Assembly (NCBI GenBank): GCA_039180675.1
Contig: JBCDDC010000014.1
Coordinates: 1-64,000 of the forward strand
DNA from: Thermohalobaculum sp039180675
GTDB lineage: Bacteria > Pseudomonadota > Alphaproteobacteria > Rhodobacterales > Rhodobacteraceae
Direction of reading: 5' to 3'
DNA length: 64,000 bases
Part shown: one piece after another, positions 8,289 through 16,996 of the stretch
Layout: each line of letters begins with the position of its first letter
How positions within the stretch are numbered: the stretch's first letter is position 1
Position numbers and translations under genes: made by a program
The notes under the pieces: model-generated
Seen by the model: only the letters and a program-made list of their open reading frames with translations
Database searches by the model: none
What the model was told of the DNA's origin: nothing

Positions 8289-8308
8289 GCCCGTCACACC
8301 CGACGGGC
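8289..8308 (-). promoter_or_regulatory. Expression-platform hairpin between riboswitch and cbtB-like start
   Basis: GCCCGTC and GACGGGC form a 7-bp stem with a 6-nt loop immediately before the GAAGGAG ribosome site. No U-run follows, so control of translation initiation is more likely than termination. Confidence 0.45.
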
Positions 8309-8317
8309 CGTTGGGTC

Positions 8318-8500
8318 CGTTGTGCTCTGGCAGGTCTCCTGGCTCGCAGTTCTGGTCTTTCGACCGCGGCCCGCCTCCCTTCCCGGCATCTGCCAGTGGG
8401 TCGAGGGGGCCTCACCGCTCACAGTCGCGGGGGCGGCCGCGGCTTGGTGCTCCCGGATGGGGTCGGCACCGACCGCGTTCCCTCTTCATCCACACCCCGA
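8318..8500 (-). promoter_or_regulatory. Cobalamin (B12) riboswitch
   Basis: Read on the minus strand, the region contains the elements of the AdoCbl riboswitch in order: GGGAACGCGGT, the core CCCCCGCGACTGTGAGCGG, CCACTGG, CCGGGAAGG, and the 3' B12 box AGCCAGGAGACCTGCC (8329-8344). It sits between cobK and the cbtB-bluB-cobW-cobN unit and should repress that unit when cobalamin is plentiful. Confidence 0.93.
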
Positions 8501-8595
8501 TCCGGCGGGGAATTGTGGAACCAGATCCTTCTCTGCTCTGCTTCTGCGCTGCATCTGTCAAGCGTTTCGGCCAAGCGGAAGCGCGGGAAATCCGC

Positions 8596-9321
8596 TCAGG
8601 TTCCGGAGGCGACGGTTTCCGTAAGCCAAGCGACAGCGGCGCCGACGTCTTCGGCGACCGGTCCGGGCGGCGATGCGGGTCTGGCGACGATGTGCACGGC
8701 AACCTTCGCGTCCTTCGCGGCGTCGAGCTTGGCCCGCGCGCCGCCGCTGTTCTTGGTCGTCAGGTGGGTGATCCGGTGACGGGCGAGAAGGGCTTGTTCC
8801 TCATCGAGCGTGAATGGCGGACGGGCGAGCAGGGCCTTCATATGGCCGGGCAGGGGGCCGGGGTCTTCGATGGTGCGCAGCCAGACCTCGAGATCCGGGC
8901 GAGCGGCGTAGGGGGCGAGGAGATCCTGGCCCGTAGTCGCCAGCACGCGGGCGCCAGCGGGAATCGCCGCGACGGCATCGGCGAGGGTTTGGAATTCCTG
9001 CCAACCGGGCTCCAGCGGCCATCCGGGCCGCAGGAGGCGCAGGCGCGGCAGGCTCAATGCTTCTGCCGCAGTGGCCGCGTGGTGCGGCATCCGGTCGGCG
9101 AAGGGGTGCGTCGCGTCGATCAGCGCGTCGATCCGGTGCTCTCGCAGCCACTGGATCAGGCCGTCCGGTCCGCCGAACCCGCCGCGCCGGGTCGGCACGC
9201 CATAGTCCTCAGGGCTCCCAGTGACGCCCGCCAGCGAAGCGGTGATGTCGTGGCCCGCGTCCCGCAGCATCGGCGCAAGGCGCCGGGCCTCCGCCGTGCC
9301 GCCGAGGAGGAGGACCCTCAC
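8596..9321 (-). CDS. cobK: Precorrin-6A reductase CobK/CbiJ
   Basis: 241 aa. Catalyses the NADPH-dependent reduction of (cobalt-)precorrin-6A. Family features: N-terminal dinucleotide fold LLLGGTAEARRLA, the central IDATHPFADRM (about residues 67-77) and the C-terminal THLTTKNSGG. Start ATG overlaps the cbiD stop by four bases. It is the last gene before the riboswitch, so it belongs to a separate cbiD-cobK unit. Confidence 0.93.
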   Translation of the reverse strand: MRVLLLGGTAEARRLAPMLRDAGHDITASLAGVTGSPEDYGVPTRRGGFGGPDGLIQWLREHRIDALIDATHPFADRMPHHAATAAEALSLPRLRLLRPGWPLEPGWQEFQTLADAVAAIPAGARVLATTGQDLLAPYAARPDLEVWLRTIEDPGPLPGHMKALLARPPFTLDEEQALLARHRITHLTTKNSGGARAKLDAAKDAKVAVHIVARPASPPGPVAEDVGAAVAWLTETVASGT

Positions 9322-10403
9322 GCGAAAGGCCTCCGGGCCAGGAGCGTGCCCTTGCGGTCGATCACGATGGTCTCGACTTGCACCGGAGCGCCGCGGAGGG
9401 TGGATCTGATTGTCTCTTCGGCCGCGGCGGCGACCTGTTCGGCGAGTGGCGCCCCGGCGATCTCCAGCGCCTCCAGCGCGGTGTTGGCTTCTGCCACCCG
9501 ATCAGCATGCTCTCCCGCCATCGCCGCCAGGCGCGAAAAATCGACCTGGCTGCGCCCGGAATGGAGATCCAGCGCGCCCTGGCCGAGCTTGGTCATCTTG
9601 CCGATCCCGCCCGCGATGGTGATCCGCGGAACCGGATGCTCGCGGAGATACTTAAGCAATCCACCCGCGAAATCGCCCATGTCGAGATAGGCGATCTCCG
9701 GCAGATCATGGAGGCCCTGGACCACGCCCTCTGAGGTCGCACCGGTCGCTCCAACCACATGGGTCAGGCCATTTGCCCGGGCGACATCGATGCCGCGGTG
9801 GATCGAGGCGATCCAGGCGGCGCAGGAGAACGGGCGCACGATCCCGGTGGTGCCGAGGATCGAAATCCCGCCCTCGATCCCCAGACGCGGGTTCCAGGTT
9901 TTGCGCGCGAGTTCTTCACCGCCGGGCACCGAGATCGTGACGTCGAAATCGGTGGGCAGGCCTCTCGCATAGGCAGCCTCCCGCAGCACGCCTGCGATCA
10001 TCTCCCGCGGAACCGGATTGATCGCCGGTTCTCCCGGCGCGATTGGGAGCCCCGGTTTGGTCACCGTGCCGACGCCCGGGCCTGCGAAAAAGCGGATGCC
10101 GCCGGGGCCATGGGCAACACGGGTGGTGATGGTGGCGAGATGGGTGACGTCCGGGTCGTCGCCCGCGTCTTTCACGATGCTGGCCTCTGCCCAGCCCGCT
10201 CCGCTGTCGGTGGCGGCAAGCGCGAAGGTCGGTGTCTGGCCCTTTGGCAGGGGGATGCTGACTTCTGCCGCGAATTGTCCGTCGAGCAGGGCCGTCACGG
10301 CCGCCTTGGCCCCTGCGGTCGCGCAGGCCCCTGTCGTCCAGCCGGTGCGGAGCGGTCTCTCTGCCATCGTCTCAGCAATGGCAGGCGCATGGGGATCGTG
10401 CAA
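9318..10403 (-). CDS. cbiD: Cobalt-precorrin-5B C1-methyltransferase CbiD
   Basis: 361 aa. CbiD methylates C-1 of the corrin precursor in ring contraction of the anaerobic-type pathway. The N-terminal LRTGWTTGACATAGAKAA and TGATSEGVVQG are diagnostic. The start is a TTG at 10403 preceded by AGGAGA; an ATG at 10367 (MAERPLRTGW) is the alternative. It coexists with the aerobic-pathway chelatase cobN. The gene is divergent from cobA across a palindrome-rich spacer. Confidence 0.92.
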   Translation of the reverse strand: MHDPHAPAIAETMAERPLRTGWTTGACATAGAKAAVTALLDGQFAAEVSIPLPKGQTPTFALAATDSGAGWAEASIVKDAGDDPDVTHLATITTRVAHGPGGIRFFAGPGVGTVTKPGLPIAPGEPAINPVPREMIAGVLREAAYARGLPTDFDVTISVPGGEELARKTWNPRLGIEGGISILGTTGIVRPFSCAAWIASIHRGIDVARANGLTHVVGATGATSEGVVQGLHDLPEIAYLDMGDFAGGLLKYLREHPVPRITIAGGIGKMTKLGQGALDLHSGRSQVDFSRLAAMAGEHADRVAEANTALEALEIAGAPLAEQVAAAAEETIRSTLRGAPVQVETIVIDRKGTLLARRPFA

Positions 10404-10427
10404 TGCATTCTCCTATGGCGCCAGCAA

Positions 10428-10530
10428 TGGTGTATGCGCGCCTCAGCGCGCATTCCGCTTGGTTCGCCTCCCTCGAGGCCTGCGCCGCGAACCAAACGGA
10501 ATGCCGCGTCTCGCTGCGGAGACGCGGCAT
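10428..10530. repeat. Composite palindrome in the cbiD/cobA divergent spacer
   Basis: Three nested inverted repeats: ATGCGCGC/GCGCGCAT (10434-10441, 10446-10453); GCATTCCGCTTGGTTCG with a 16/17 complement at 10488-10504; and a perfect 12-bp hairpin ATGCCGCGTCTC/GAGACGCGGCAT (10501-10512, 10519-10530). The left part recurs in inverted orientation at 34341-34377, so this is a dispersed element and not only a local terminator. Confidence 0.75.
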
Positions 10531-10645
10531 ACGCCTTTCAATCGGGCGCCCATTCGGGCGCGGGCCGGTCCACGATGCCTGCGCCGGGCCAGCGAATGTC
10601 GCAAAGGGATCTGGCAATCTGGCTTGCGCTCCCTATACAGAAGAG

Positions 10646-11503
10646 ATGAACGACGCGATCCATATGCCGCTCGGCAAGGACCTGCCGGTGATGGAGCCGG
10701 GCTGGGTCTGGCTGGTGGGCGCCGGGCCTGGCGATCCCGGGCTGATGACCCTGCATGCGCTCAACGCGCTGAGGCAGGCCGATTGCGTGGTCTACGACGC
10801 TTTGGTGGATGAAAGCATCCTCAGCTGGGCCAAGCCGGGCGCCGAGCTTGAATATGCCGGCAAGCGGGGCGGGCGGCCCAGCCCGAAGCAGCGGGACATC
10901 TCGCTCCGCCTGATCGAGCTTGCCCGCGCGGGCACGCGGGTCCTGCGCCTCAAGGGCGGCGATCCCTTCGTCTTTGGCCGCGGCGGGGAGGAGGCGCAGA
11001 CCCTGGTGGCCGCGGGCGTGTCGATCCGCGTCGTGCCGGGGATCTCGGCCGGGATCGGCGGGCTTGCCTATGCCGGTATTCCAGTGACCCATCGCGACGT
11101 GAACCAGGCCGTGACCTTCCTGACCGGTCACGACCAGTCGGGCGATGCGCCCGGTGCGATCAATTGGGAGGCGCTGGCCCAGTCCTCGCCCGTGATCGTG
11201 GGTTACATGGCCATGAAGACTCTGCCGGTGATCACCGAGCGGCTGATGGCCGCCGGGCGGGCGCAGTCCGAGCCGGTCGCGATCGTGATGAACGCCACTC
11301 GTCCGGATATGCGGGTCCTCGAGACCACGCTCGGTAATGCGGTGGCGGATGTCGCGGCCTCGGATATCGGGCCGCCTGCGATCGTCTGCATCGGCGAGGT
11401 CGTCCGCATGCGCCAGTGCCTCGACTGGCTGGCGCAACTGGCCGGGGAGGCGCCGGGCGATCTCGACCCGCTCGGCGCCCGGCGCGTGGCCGAGACCGGC
11501 TGA
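10646..11503 (+). CDS. cobA: Uroporphyrinogen-III C-methyltransferase (SUMT)
   Basis: 285 aa. Transfers two methyl groups from SAM to uroporphyrinogen III giving precorrin-2, the branch point to B12 and siroheme. Motifs: VWLVGAGPGDPGL at about residues 18-30, VYDALVD, RLKGGDPFVFGRGGEE and VPGISAGIGG. Start at ATG 10646; a long upstream in-frame extension crosses the palindromic repeat and is rejected. No siroheme CysG domains are fused. It runs into cobB three bases later. Confidence 0.93.
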   Translation: MNDAIHMPLGKDLPVMEPGWVWLVGAGPGDPGLMTLHALNALRQADCVVYDALVDESILSWAKPGAELEYAGKRGGRPSPKQRDISLRLIELARAGTRVLRLKGGDPFVFGRGGEEAQTLVAAGVSIRVVPGISAGIGGLAYAGIPVTHRDVNQAVTFLTGHDQSGDAPGAINWEALAQSSPVIVGYMAMKTLPVITERLMAAGRAQSEPVAIVMNATRPDMRVLETTLGNAVADVAASDIGPPAIVCIGEVVRMRQCLDWLAQLAGEAPGDLDPLGARRVAETG

Positions 11504-11506
11504 TCC

Positions 11507-12793
11507 ATGCGCGGGCTGGTCCTTTCGGCCCCGTCATCCGGTCAGGGCAAGACGGTCATCACGCTCGGCCTGCTCCGGGCCCTGCGGGATCGTGGCGTCA
11601 AGGTTGTCTCCGCCAAATCGGGGCCGGATTACATCGACCCGGCCTTCCACGCCGCGGCGACCAGCGCGCCTTGTGTCACGCTAGATGCCTGGGCTGCCGG
11701 GCCCGGGCAGCTCCGCGCCAGGGCTACCATGCAGAGAGGCGAGATGCTGGTGGTCGAGGGGGCCATGGGTCTCTTCGACGGGGCGAGCCGCGATGCCGGG
11801 GAGGGGCGGGGCGCCACTGCGGCGGTCGCGAGAGCACTCGGCTTGCCGGTGGTGCTGGTCATTGATGCCGCGGGCATGGGGCAGAGCGCTGGCGCCGTTG
11901 CTGCGGGCTTTGCTAACTGGTCGCCGGATATCCGGATTGCCGGGGTGATCCTGAACCGCGTCGCGAGCGCGCGCCATGACGCGATGCTGCGTGACGGGCT
12001 CTCCGGGATCTGCCCGGTCTTGGGTGCGATCCCGCGCGATGAGGCGCTGAGCCTGCCCTCGCGCCATCTGGGCCTCGTGCAGGCCGGTGAGCTTGCAGCG
12101 CTTGAGGAGCGGATCGCGGCGATCGCTGCCGTGATCGCCGCCCATTCCGATTTGGACGGGATCATCGGCGCCGCGGCCGAGGTGAGATCGGCCGCGCCCC
12201 CTGAGAGGCTTGCGCCGCTAGGCCAGCGCATCGCGGTTGCGCGCGATGAGGCCTTTGGCTTTGCCTATTGGCATCTGTTGGAGGACTGGCGGGCGCAGGG
12301 GGCCGAGATTTTCCCCTTCTCGCCGCTGGCCGATCAGCCGCCGCATCCGGACGCGGATGCGATCTTTCTGCCTGGGGGCTATCCGGAGCTGCATTTGGGA
12401 AAGTTGGCCCGGGTCAGAGAGGTGTCAAAGGGCATCACCCGGGCCGTTGCCCTCAATGCAAAAATCTATGGGGAATGCGGCGGTTATATGTTTCTTGGCG
12501 ACACGATTGTGGATGAAACGGGACGGGGCCACCCCATGTTGGGCCTGTTGCGGCTGACCACGAATTTCCAGAAGCGGCAAAGACACTTAGGCTATCGCGA
12601 GTTCACCGGGGCCGGCGCGCTGGCGGGCCGTTTCGCGGCGCATGAATTCCACTACGCGTTGACCGATCGCGCGGCAGGCGAGCCGCTGTTTCAAAGCGTG
12701 ACAGACGGCGCGGGGAATTCCTTGCCGCCGATGGGTCTCAGGGACGGAAATGTCATGGGGTCGTTTGCCCACCTGATCGAACGGATCGCGTGA
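11507..12793 (+). CDS. cobB: Cobyrinate/hydrogenobyrinate a,c-diamide synthase
   Basis: 428 aa. Glutamine-dependent amidation of the a and c side chains, ATP-driven. The N-terminal P-loop-like LVLSAPSSGQGKTVITLGLL, the KSGPDYIDPAFH motif and the C-terminal class I amidotransferase part with the nucleophile region IYGECGGYMFLG fit CobB/CbiA. It is separated from cobA by 3 bases, so the two form an operon. Confidence 0.94.
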   Translation: MRGLVLSAPSSGQGKTVITLGLLRALRDRGVKVVSAKSGPDYIDPAFHAAATSAPCVTLDAWAAGPGQLRARATMQRGEMLVVEGAMGLFDGASRDAGEGRGATAAVARALGLPVVLVIDAAGMGQSAGAVAAGFANWSPDIRIAGVILNRVASARHDAMLRDGLSGICPVLGAIPRDEALSLPSRHLGLVQAGELAALEERIAAIAAVIAAHSDLDGIIGAAAEVRSAAPPERLAPLGQRIAVARDEAFGFAYWHLLEDWRAQGAEIFPFSPLADQPPHPDADAIFLPGGYPELHLGKLARVREVSKGITRAVALNAKIYGECGGYMFLGDTIVDETGRGHPMLGLLRLTTNFQKRQRHLGYREFTGAGALAGRFAAHEFHYALTDRAAGEPLFQSVTDGAGNSLPPMGLRDGNVMGSFAHLIERIA

Positions 12794-12836
12794 CCGCCCG
12801 CTGAGCCCGTCGTTCGAGAGGGCGGCTGTGGGTTTT
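12794..12836 (+). terminator. Possible terminator after cobB
   Basis: CCGCCC (12794-12799) pairs with GGGCGG (12820-12825) and is followed by a short TTTT at 12833. The stem is short and the loop long, so this is weak. The rest of the spacer up to 13101 shows no gene. Confidence 0.3.
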
Positions 12837-13101
12837 CGGAGCCTCGTTGGAGCAGTAGACCGGGCGTGGCGGGCTTTTCGCTGACTTGCTCTGTCTCTTC
12901 GTTTGAAAATGACTGTCAGATAAGAGCTCAATAATTGATATCCTGAGTCTCAAAAACGCGCTTATTGCTCTTGAGGCGCGTGCGATGTCTCACGAATAAT
13001 CAGAAAAACAGGCATCGATGGTTGAAATAATCGCCCGGCTGTGTGTGCAATTCCGGGACAAAAGATAACACGCTGTGTTTCAGCGGCAGGAGGGGAAAAC
13101 C

Positions 13102-14649
13102 ATGGCCAACGGTGGGTCCAGTCTGACGATTAATGCGGTTTTCATCGTGTCGATGGCCGCATGTGCCGGTATCGGCGCCTGGGGCGTTGTGGACCCCGAT
13201 GGGATGACAGGGGCGGCGCTCGGCTTCACCAACTATGCGCTGACCGGGGTCAGCTGGGGCTGGCTGGCGCTTTGCACCGGGTTCCTGTTCCTGGCGCTGT
13301 TCATGGCGTTTGGTCCTTATGGTCATATCCGGCTCGGCAAGGATGACGAGGAGCCCGAGTTCTCCACGGCGTCCTGGATCGCGATGCTGTTCGCAGGGGG
13401 CATGGGATCTGGCCTGCTGGTCTGGGGCGCGGCCGAGCCGATGTATCACTGGCACGGCCCGCCGGGCATGGAGGGCGGCACGGCAGAGGCGGCCCGCCAG
13501 GCGTTGGTGATCACCAACCTGCACTGGGGCTTCCACGCCTGGGCGATCTATGCCTGCTGCGCGCTGGTGATCGCCTATTTCACGTTCCGCAAGAATGAAT
13601 CCTCGATGATCTCGACCCCGATCAAGTCGCTGTTCCAGGGTCAGACGGGGGTCACCGTGGGCAAGGCCGCGGATATCCTCGCCGTCATGTCGGTGGTCTT
13701 CGGGCTTGCCGGATCGCTGGCGATGGGGGTTCTGGCCGTTAGGAACGGCATGGGGTTTGCCTTCGATACGGCGCAGACATCGACGAACTCGCTGATCATC
13801 CTCGGCATCCTGTTCGTCTGCTACATGCTGTCGGCGACCACCGGTGTCGACAAGGGGATCAAGATCCTCTCGAACCTCAACATGGTGGTCGCGGTTGCAA
13901 TCATGCTCTGGGTGCTGTTCGCCGGGCCGACGCGGTTCCTGCTCGAGACGTTCGTCGACTCGATCGGCAGCTACTTCTCCGGCATGATCACCATGTCCTT
14001 CAAACTGTTCCCGTTCGAGGATCTGGGCGGCTGGACCGCGGGGTGGACGCTCACCTATCTGATCTGGTGGCTGGCCTGGGGGCCGTTCATCGGGATCTTC
14101 GTCGCGCGGATCAGCCGCGGCCGGACGATCCGCGAGTTCATGATGGGCGTCGTCTTCGTCCCGACGCTGTTCTCTATGCTGTGGTTCGCAGTCTTCGGCG
14201 GTGCCGGGTTCTATATCGAGATGTTCGGCGGCGGCGGGCTGAAGGAGATCATCTTCGAGGATGCGATGAAGGCGCTGTTCGCGTTCCTCGGTTATTTCCC
14301 GGGTGCTGAAATCCTTACGATCCTCGCGGTGATCCTGCTCTTCATCTTCCTGGTCACCTCGGCCGATTCAGGGACTTTCGTGCTCTCGATGATGACGACC
14401 GACGGCAACCTGAACCCGCCGGTCATCCAGAAGATGGTCTGGGGGTCGCTGATCGCGATCCTGACGATCGGCACGGTGGTCTCGGAGTCGGTCTCGGTCG
14501 CGAAAGCGATGGCGATCACGGGGGCGATACCGTTCGCAGTGATCGTGATGTTGCAGATTGTCGGTTTCCTACGAGAGATCCGCAAGGAATCGCCGCCATT
14601 GAGGCCGATTGAGGCCCGCGGCGAGGCCGTCGGCGGCGTGCGCAGGTAA
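13102..14649 (+). CDS. BCCT-family transporter (betaine/carnitine/choline type)
   Basis: 515 aa, about 12 membrane helices. BCCT hallmarks are GGMGSGLLVWGAAEPMYHW (about residues 100-118) and the tryptophan-rich helix LIWWLAWGPFIGIFVARISR followed by GRTIREF. These carriers take up quaternary ammonium osmolytes with sodium or proton. Start set at ATG 13102 by GGCAGGAGGGG just upstream; a GTG 27 bases earlier lacks this spacing. It is followed by a solute-binding lipoprotein and UspA in the same direction. Confidence 0.93.
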   Translation: MANGGSSLTINAVFIVSMAACAGIGAWGVVDPDGMTGAALGFTNYALTGVSWGWLALCTGFLFLALFMAFGPYGHIRLGKDDEEPEFSTASWIAMLFAGGMGSGLLVWGAAEPMYHWHGPPGMEGGTAEAARQALVITNLHWGFHAWAIYACCALVIAYFTFRKNESSMISTPIKSLFQGQTGVTVGKAADILAVMSVVFGLAGSLAMGVLAVRNGMGFAFDTAQTSTNSLIILGILFVCYMLSATTGVDKGIKILSNLNMVVAVAIMLWVLFAGPTRFLLETFVDSIGSYFSGMITMSFKLFPFEDLGGWTAGWTLTYLIWWLAWGPFIGIFVARISRGRTIREFMMGVVFVPTLFSMLWFAVFGGAGFYIEMFGGGGLKEIIFEDAMKALFAFLGYFPGAEILTILAVILLFIFLVTSADSGTFVLSMMTTDGNLNPPVIQKMVWGSLIAILTIGTVVSESVSVAKAMAITGAIPFAVIVMLQIVGFLREIRKESPPLRPIEARGEAVGGVRR

Positions 14650-14662
14650 GGGAGGGCTGGAT

Positions 14663-16504
14663 ATGTTTCGCAATCTGATAGCAGCCGTCCTCGCCGTCAC
14701 CCTCGTGGGCTGTGAGGAGGCCGAGAACCAGATCACCTTTGGCGCCAAGAACTTTGGCGAGAGCCGGGTTCTGGCCCACATGATGGCCGAGCTTGCGCGG
14801 GCCGAGGGCCTGCCGGTGGCAGGGGTGGTCGGCTACGAGACGACCCAGGCCATTCAGGAAGCGCTGAAGCGTGGCGATATCGACGCCTATCCCGAGTACA
14901 ACGGGACCGGTCTCGTGATGCTGGGCCAGAACCCGACGAGCGATGGCGCGGCGGCGACGGCCCGGGTGAAGGAGCTTTATGAACCGATCGGCTTTTCGTG
15001 GCGCGAGAAGTTCGGCTTTGCCAACAATTACGGGCTGGTGATGCGGGCCGAGCGGGCCTCGGAGCTGGGGCTCACCACCATGACGGAGCTGGTCTCGCGG
15101 GCCGGTGGCCTGTCGATCGGGGTCGAGGACGACTTCACCAAGCGCCCGCTGGACGGGTTCGAACCGATGCGCCAGCGCTATGGGCTGGAGTTCGGGTCGG
15201 TGGTCGAGGTGCCGCTGGCTGAGCGCGCGTCGCTCTATGATCAGCTGATCGACGGCAGCATCGATGTCGTCGAGGGGTACACGACCGACGGCCAGATCGC
15301 GGATTACGGGCTGGTGGTCCTGAACGACGATCTGCAGTTCTTCCCGGTCTACGATGCCTCTCCCGTGGCGCGGGCGTCGTCGTTGTCCGAGCATCCGAGC
15401 CTGGGCCCGGTGCTGGACGCGCTCGCCGGGCGGATCGATGGCGCGCTGATGCAGGAGTTGAACGGCAAGGTGGATATCGAGGGGCGTTCCGCGCAGGCGG
15501 TGGCCCGCGATACGCTGGCCCGGATGGGCCTGATCGACTCAGGCGCAGTGGAGGCGGGAGAGCCGCTTCTGATCGCGGCCTCGGCCGATGTGAGCGAGGG
15601 CGGTGCGTCTACTTCGGCTCTGCGCGCGGCCCGGGATGCGTTCACCGGGCAGGACATCCAGATCACGCCGACCGGCAATCCGTTGGAGATGGTTGCGTCC
15701 GGCGATGCGCGTCTGGCGCTGGTGAGTTCCGAGGCGTTCTTCGACCTCGATGGGGTCACGCCCTCGCGCGATACTCGGTTTGAGGCGGTCGCGGCGGTCG
15801 ATCAGAACGTGGCGCATGTGATCGTCCATGCCGGCGGGCCTACCAATATGGAGGCGGTGACGGCGTTCCTGACCGGGCCGGACGGGTCGTCCTCCCACAA
15901 GGTCGGGAGCATTCTGACTCAGGGACTTGGCCTGTCCGCCGGGGTAAGGGCGGCGGAGGCTGCGTCTCCAGCAGCGCTTCTGGGCAATCTGTCCGCTGGG
16001 TCGAGCGAGGCGGCGATCGTCTTCGCGCCCCAGGGTGACCGGGCGCTGATCGAGGCGATGGATGCTGGACGCTACCGTCTGCTGCCGATCCTGAACTGGA
16101 GTGATGGGCCGAACCTGGTGAAGTATCCCTTCATGCGGTCGACCCGGATCGCGGGCGGGACCTATTCGGGCCAGTTCTCGGCGGTTGAGACACTGGGGGC
16201 GCAGCTTGTCCTCGCGGGCCCTGCGGAGCAGAATTCGAGCGATATCGTCGGTGATCAGGGGCCGAGCGCGATCGCGACGGATCTGACGCCGATCTCGTCG
16301 ACCGCGGTCCTCGCGCTCAACGCGTCGATCCCCGGTGTCGTCCTGATCGATCCCACGCTGAAGCAGGCGGCAGCACTAGCGCCGACGCTGCCCGAGCCAC
16401 CGGCATCGATCAATCCCGCGACGGATATCTCGATCCTGAATCTGCTGGTCGTCTGCCTGCTCGTCTGGCTCGTCTGGCTGTTCGTTCGCCCAGAATACCG
16501 CTGA
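14663..16504 (+). CDS. Lipoprotein with two periplasmic solute-binding domains and C-terminal membrane anchor
   Basis: 613 aa. A lipobox (VTLVGC, Cys about 17) ends the signal peptide. About residues 22-300 resemble OpuAC/ProX-type quaternary-amine binding proteins (ITFGAKNFGES...GDIDAYPEYNGTG...VEGYTTDG). About residues 306-560 form a second, more divergent solute-binding lobe (LLIAASADVSEGG...VDQNVAHVIVHAGG), closest in style to TAXI-type proteins. The end carries a transmembrane helix (ILNLLVVCLLVWLVWLFV). Preceded by GGGAGGG. A binding protein is not normally needed by a BCCT carrier, so its role as partner or sensor is inferred from the cassette. Confidence 0.85.
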   Translation: MFRNLIAAVLAVTLVGCEEAENQITFGAKNFGESRVLAHMMAELARAEGLPVAGVVGYETTQAIQEALKRGDIDAYPEYNGTGLVMLGQNPTSDGAAATARVKELYEPIGFSWREKFGFANNYGLVMRAERASELGLTTMTELVSRAGGLSIGVEDDFTKRPLDGFEPMRQRYGLEFGSVVEVPLAERASLYDQLIDGSIDVVEGYTTDGQIADYGLVVLNDDLQFFPVYDASPVARASSLSEHPSLGPVLDALAGRIDGALMQELNGKVDIEGRSAQAVARDTLARMGLIDSGAVEAGEPLLIAASADVSEGGASTSALRAARDAFTGQDIQITPTGNPLEMVASGDARLALVSSEAFFDLDGVTPSRDTRFEAVAAVDQNVAHVIVHAGGPTNMEAVTAFLTGPDGSSSHKVGSILTQGLGLSAGVRAAEAASPAALLGNLSAGSSEAAIVFAPQGDRALIEAMDAGRYRLLPILNWSDGPNLVKYPFMRSTRIAGGTYSGQFSAVETLGAQLVLAGPAEQNSSDIVGDQGPSAIATDLTPISSTAVLALNASIPGVVLIDPTLKQAAALAPTLPEPPASINPATDISILNLLVVCLLVWLVWLFVRPEYR

Positions 16505-16519
16505 ATATTGGAGGTTGTC

Positions 16520-16972
16520 GTGACAGAGACCATTCTAGCCCCGATCGACCTGACCGAGATGGAAACCTCGAAGGAGGTGCTTGAGACCGCGGTGCAACTT
16601 GCAGGGGCAAAAGAGGGTGAACTGGTCGCCCTGACCGTTGTCCCCGACATCGTTGCGGGCGTCGATTTCCGCTATGCCATCCGGGGCGAGACCGGCGGGT
16701 CCGGCGCGCTCAACATGGACAAGATCGTCTCAGACGCGCTGAAGCGGCTAAACGAGGTCGTCGAAGAGCACACGCCAGATGGGATGAAGGTGCGCACGAT
16801 CGCGCGGCATGGCCCGATCTATGAGGAGATCCTGGATCTGGCCAAGGAGATCGGCGCCACCCAGATCGTGATGGGCGCGCATAATCCCGGCCTTGCGGAT
16901 TTCATGCTCGGCTCGAACACCGACCGCGTGCTCCGCCACGCGAGGTGTTCGGTCAGCGTCGTGAGGAAGTGA
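16520..16972 (+). CDS. Universal stress protein UspA family
   Basis: 150 aa, single Usp domain. N-terminal ILAPIDLTEMETS and C-terminal IVMGAHNPGLADFMLGSNTDRVLRHARCSV; the phosphate-loop glycines are partly changed (GAHNPG in place of G-x2-G) but LGS is kept. Start is GTG 16520, placed 5-8 bases after TGGAGG, close behind the binding-protein gene. In Halomonas, the Usp TeaD binds ATP and tunes the ectoine TRAP transporter TeaABC; a similar regulatory role here is inference. Confidence 0.88.
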   Translation: MTETILAPIDLTEMETSKEVLETAVQLAGAKEGELVALTVVPDIVAGVDFRYAIRGETGGSGALNMDKIVSDALKRLNEVVEEHTPDGMKVRTIARHGPIYEEILDLAKEIGATQIVMGAHNPGLADFMLGSNTDRVLRHARCSVSVVRK

Positions 16973-16996
16973 CCGGCGGGGCGCGCCTGCACGTTC

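Noticed and set aside
8217..9690. 490-codon plus-strand frame crossing the riboswitch and cobK
   Set aside because: It spans a structured RNA element and the antisense of cobK/cbiD; composition is that of a shadow frame.
10403..10645. 81-codon N-terminal extension of cobA
   Set aside because: It would translate through the composite palindrome and has no similarity to SUMT enzymes, which start close to the GAGPGDPGL motif.
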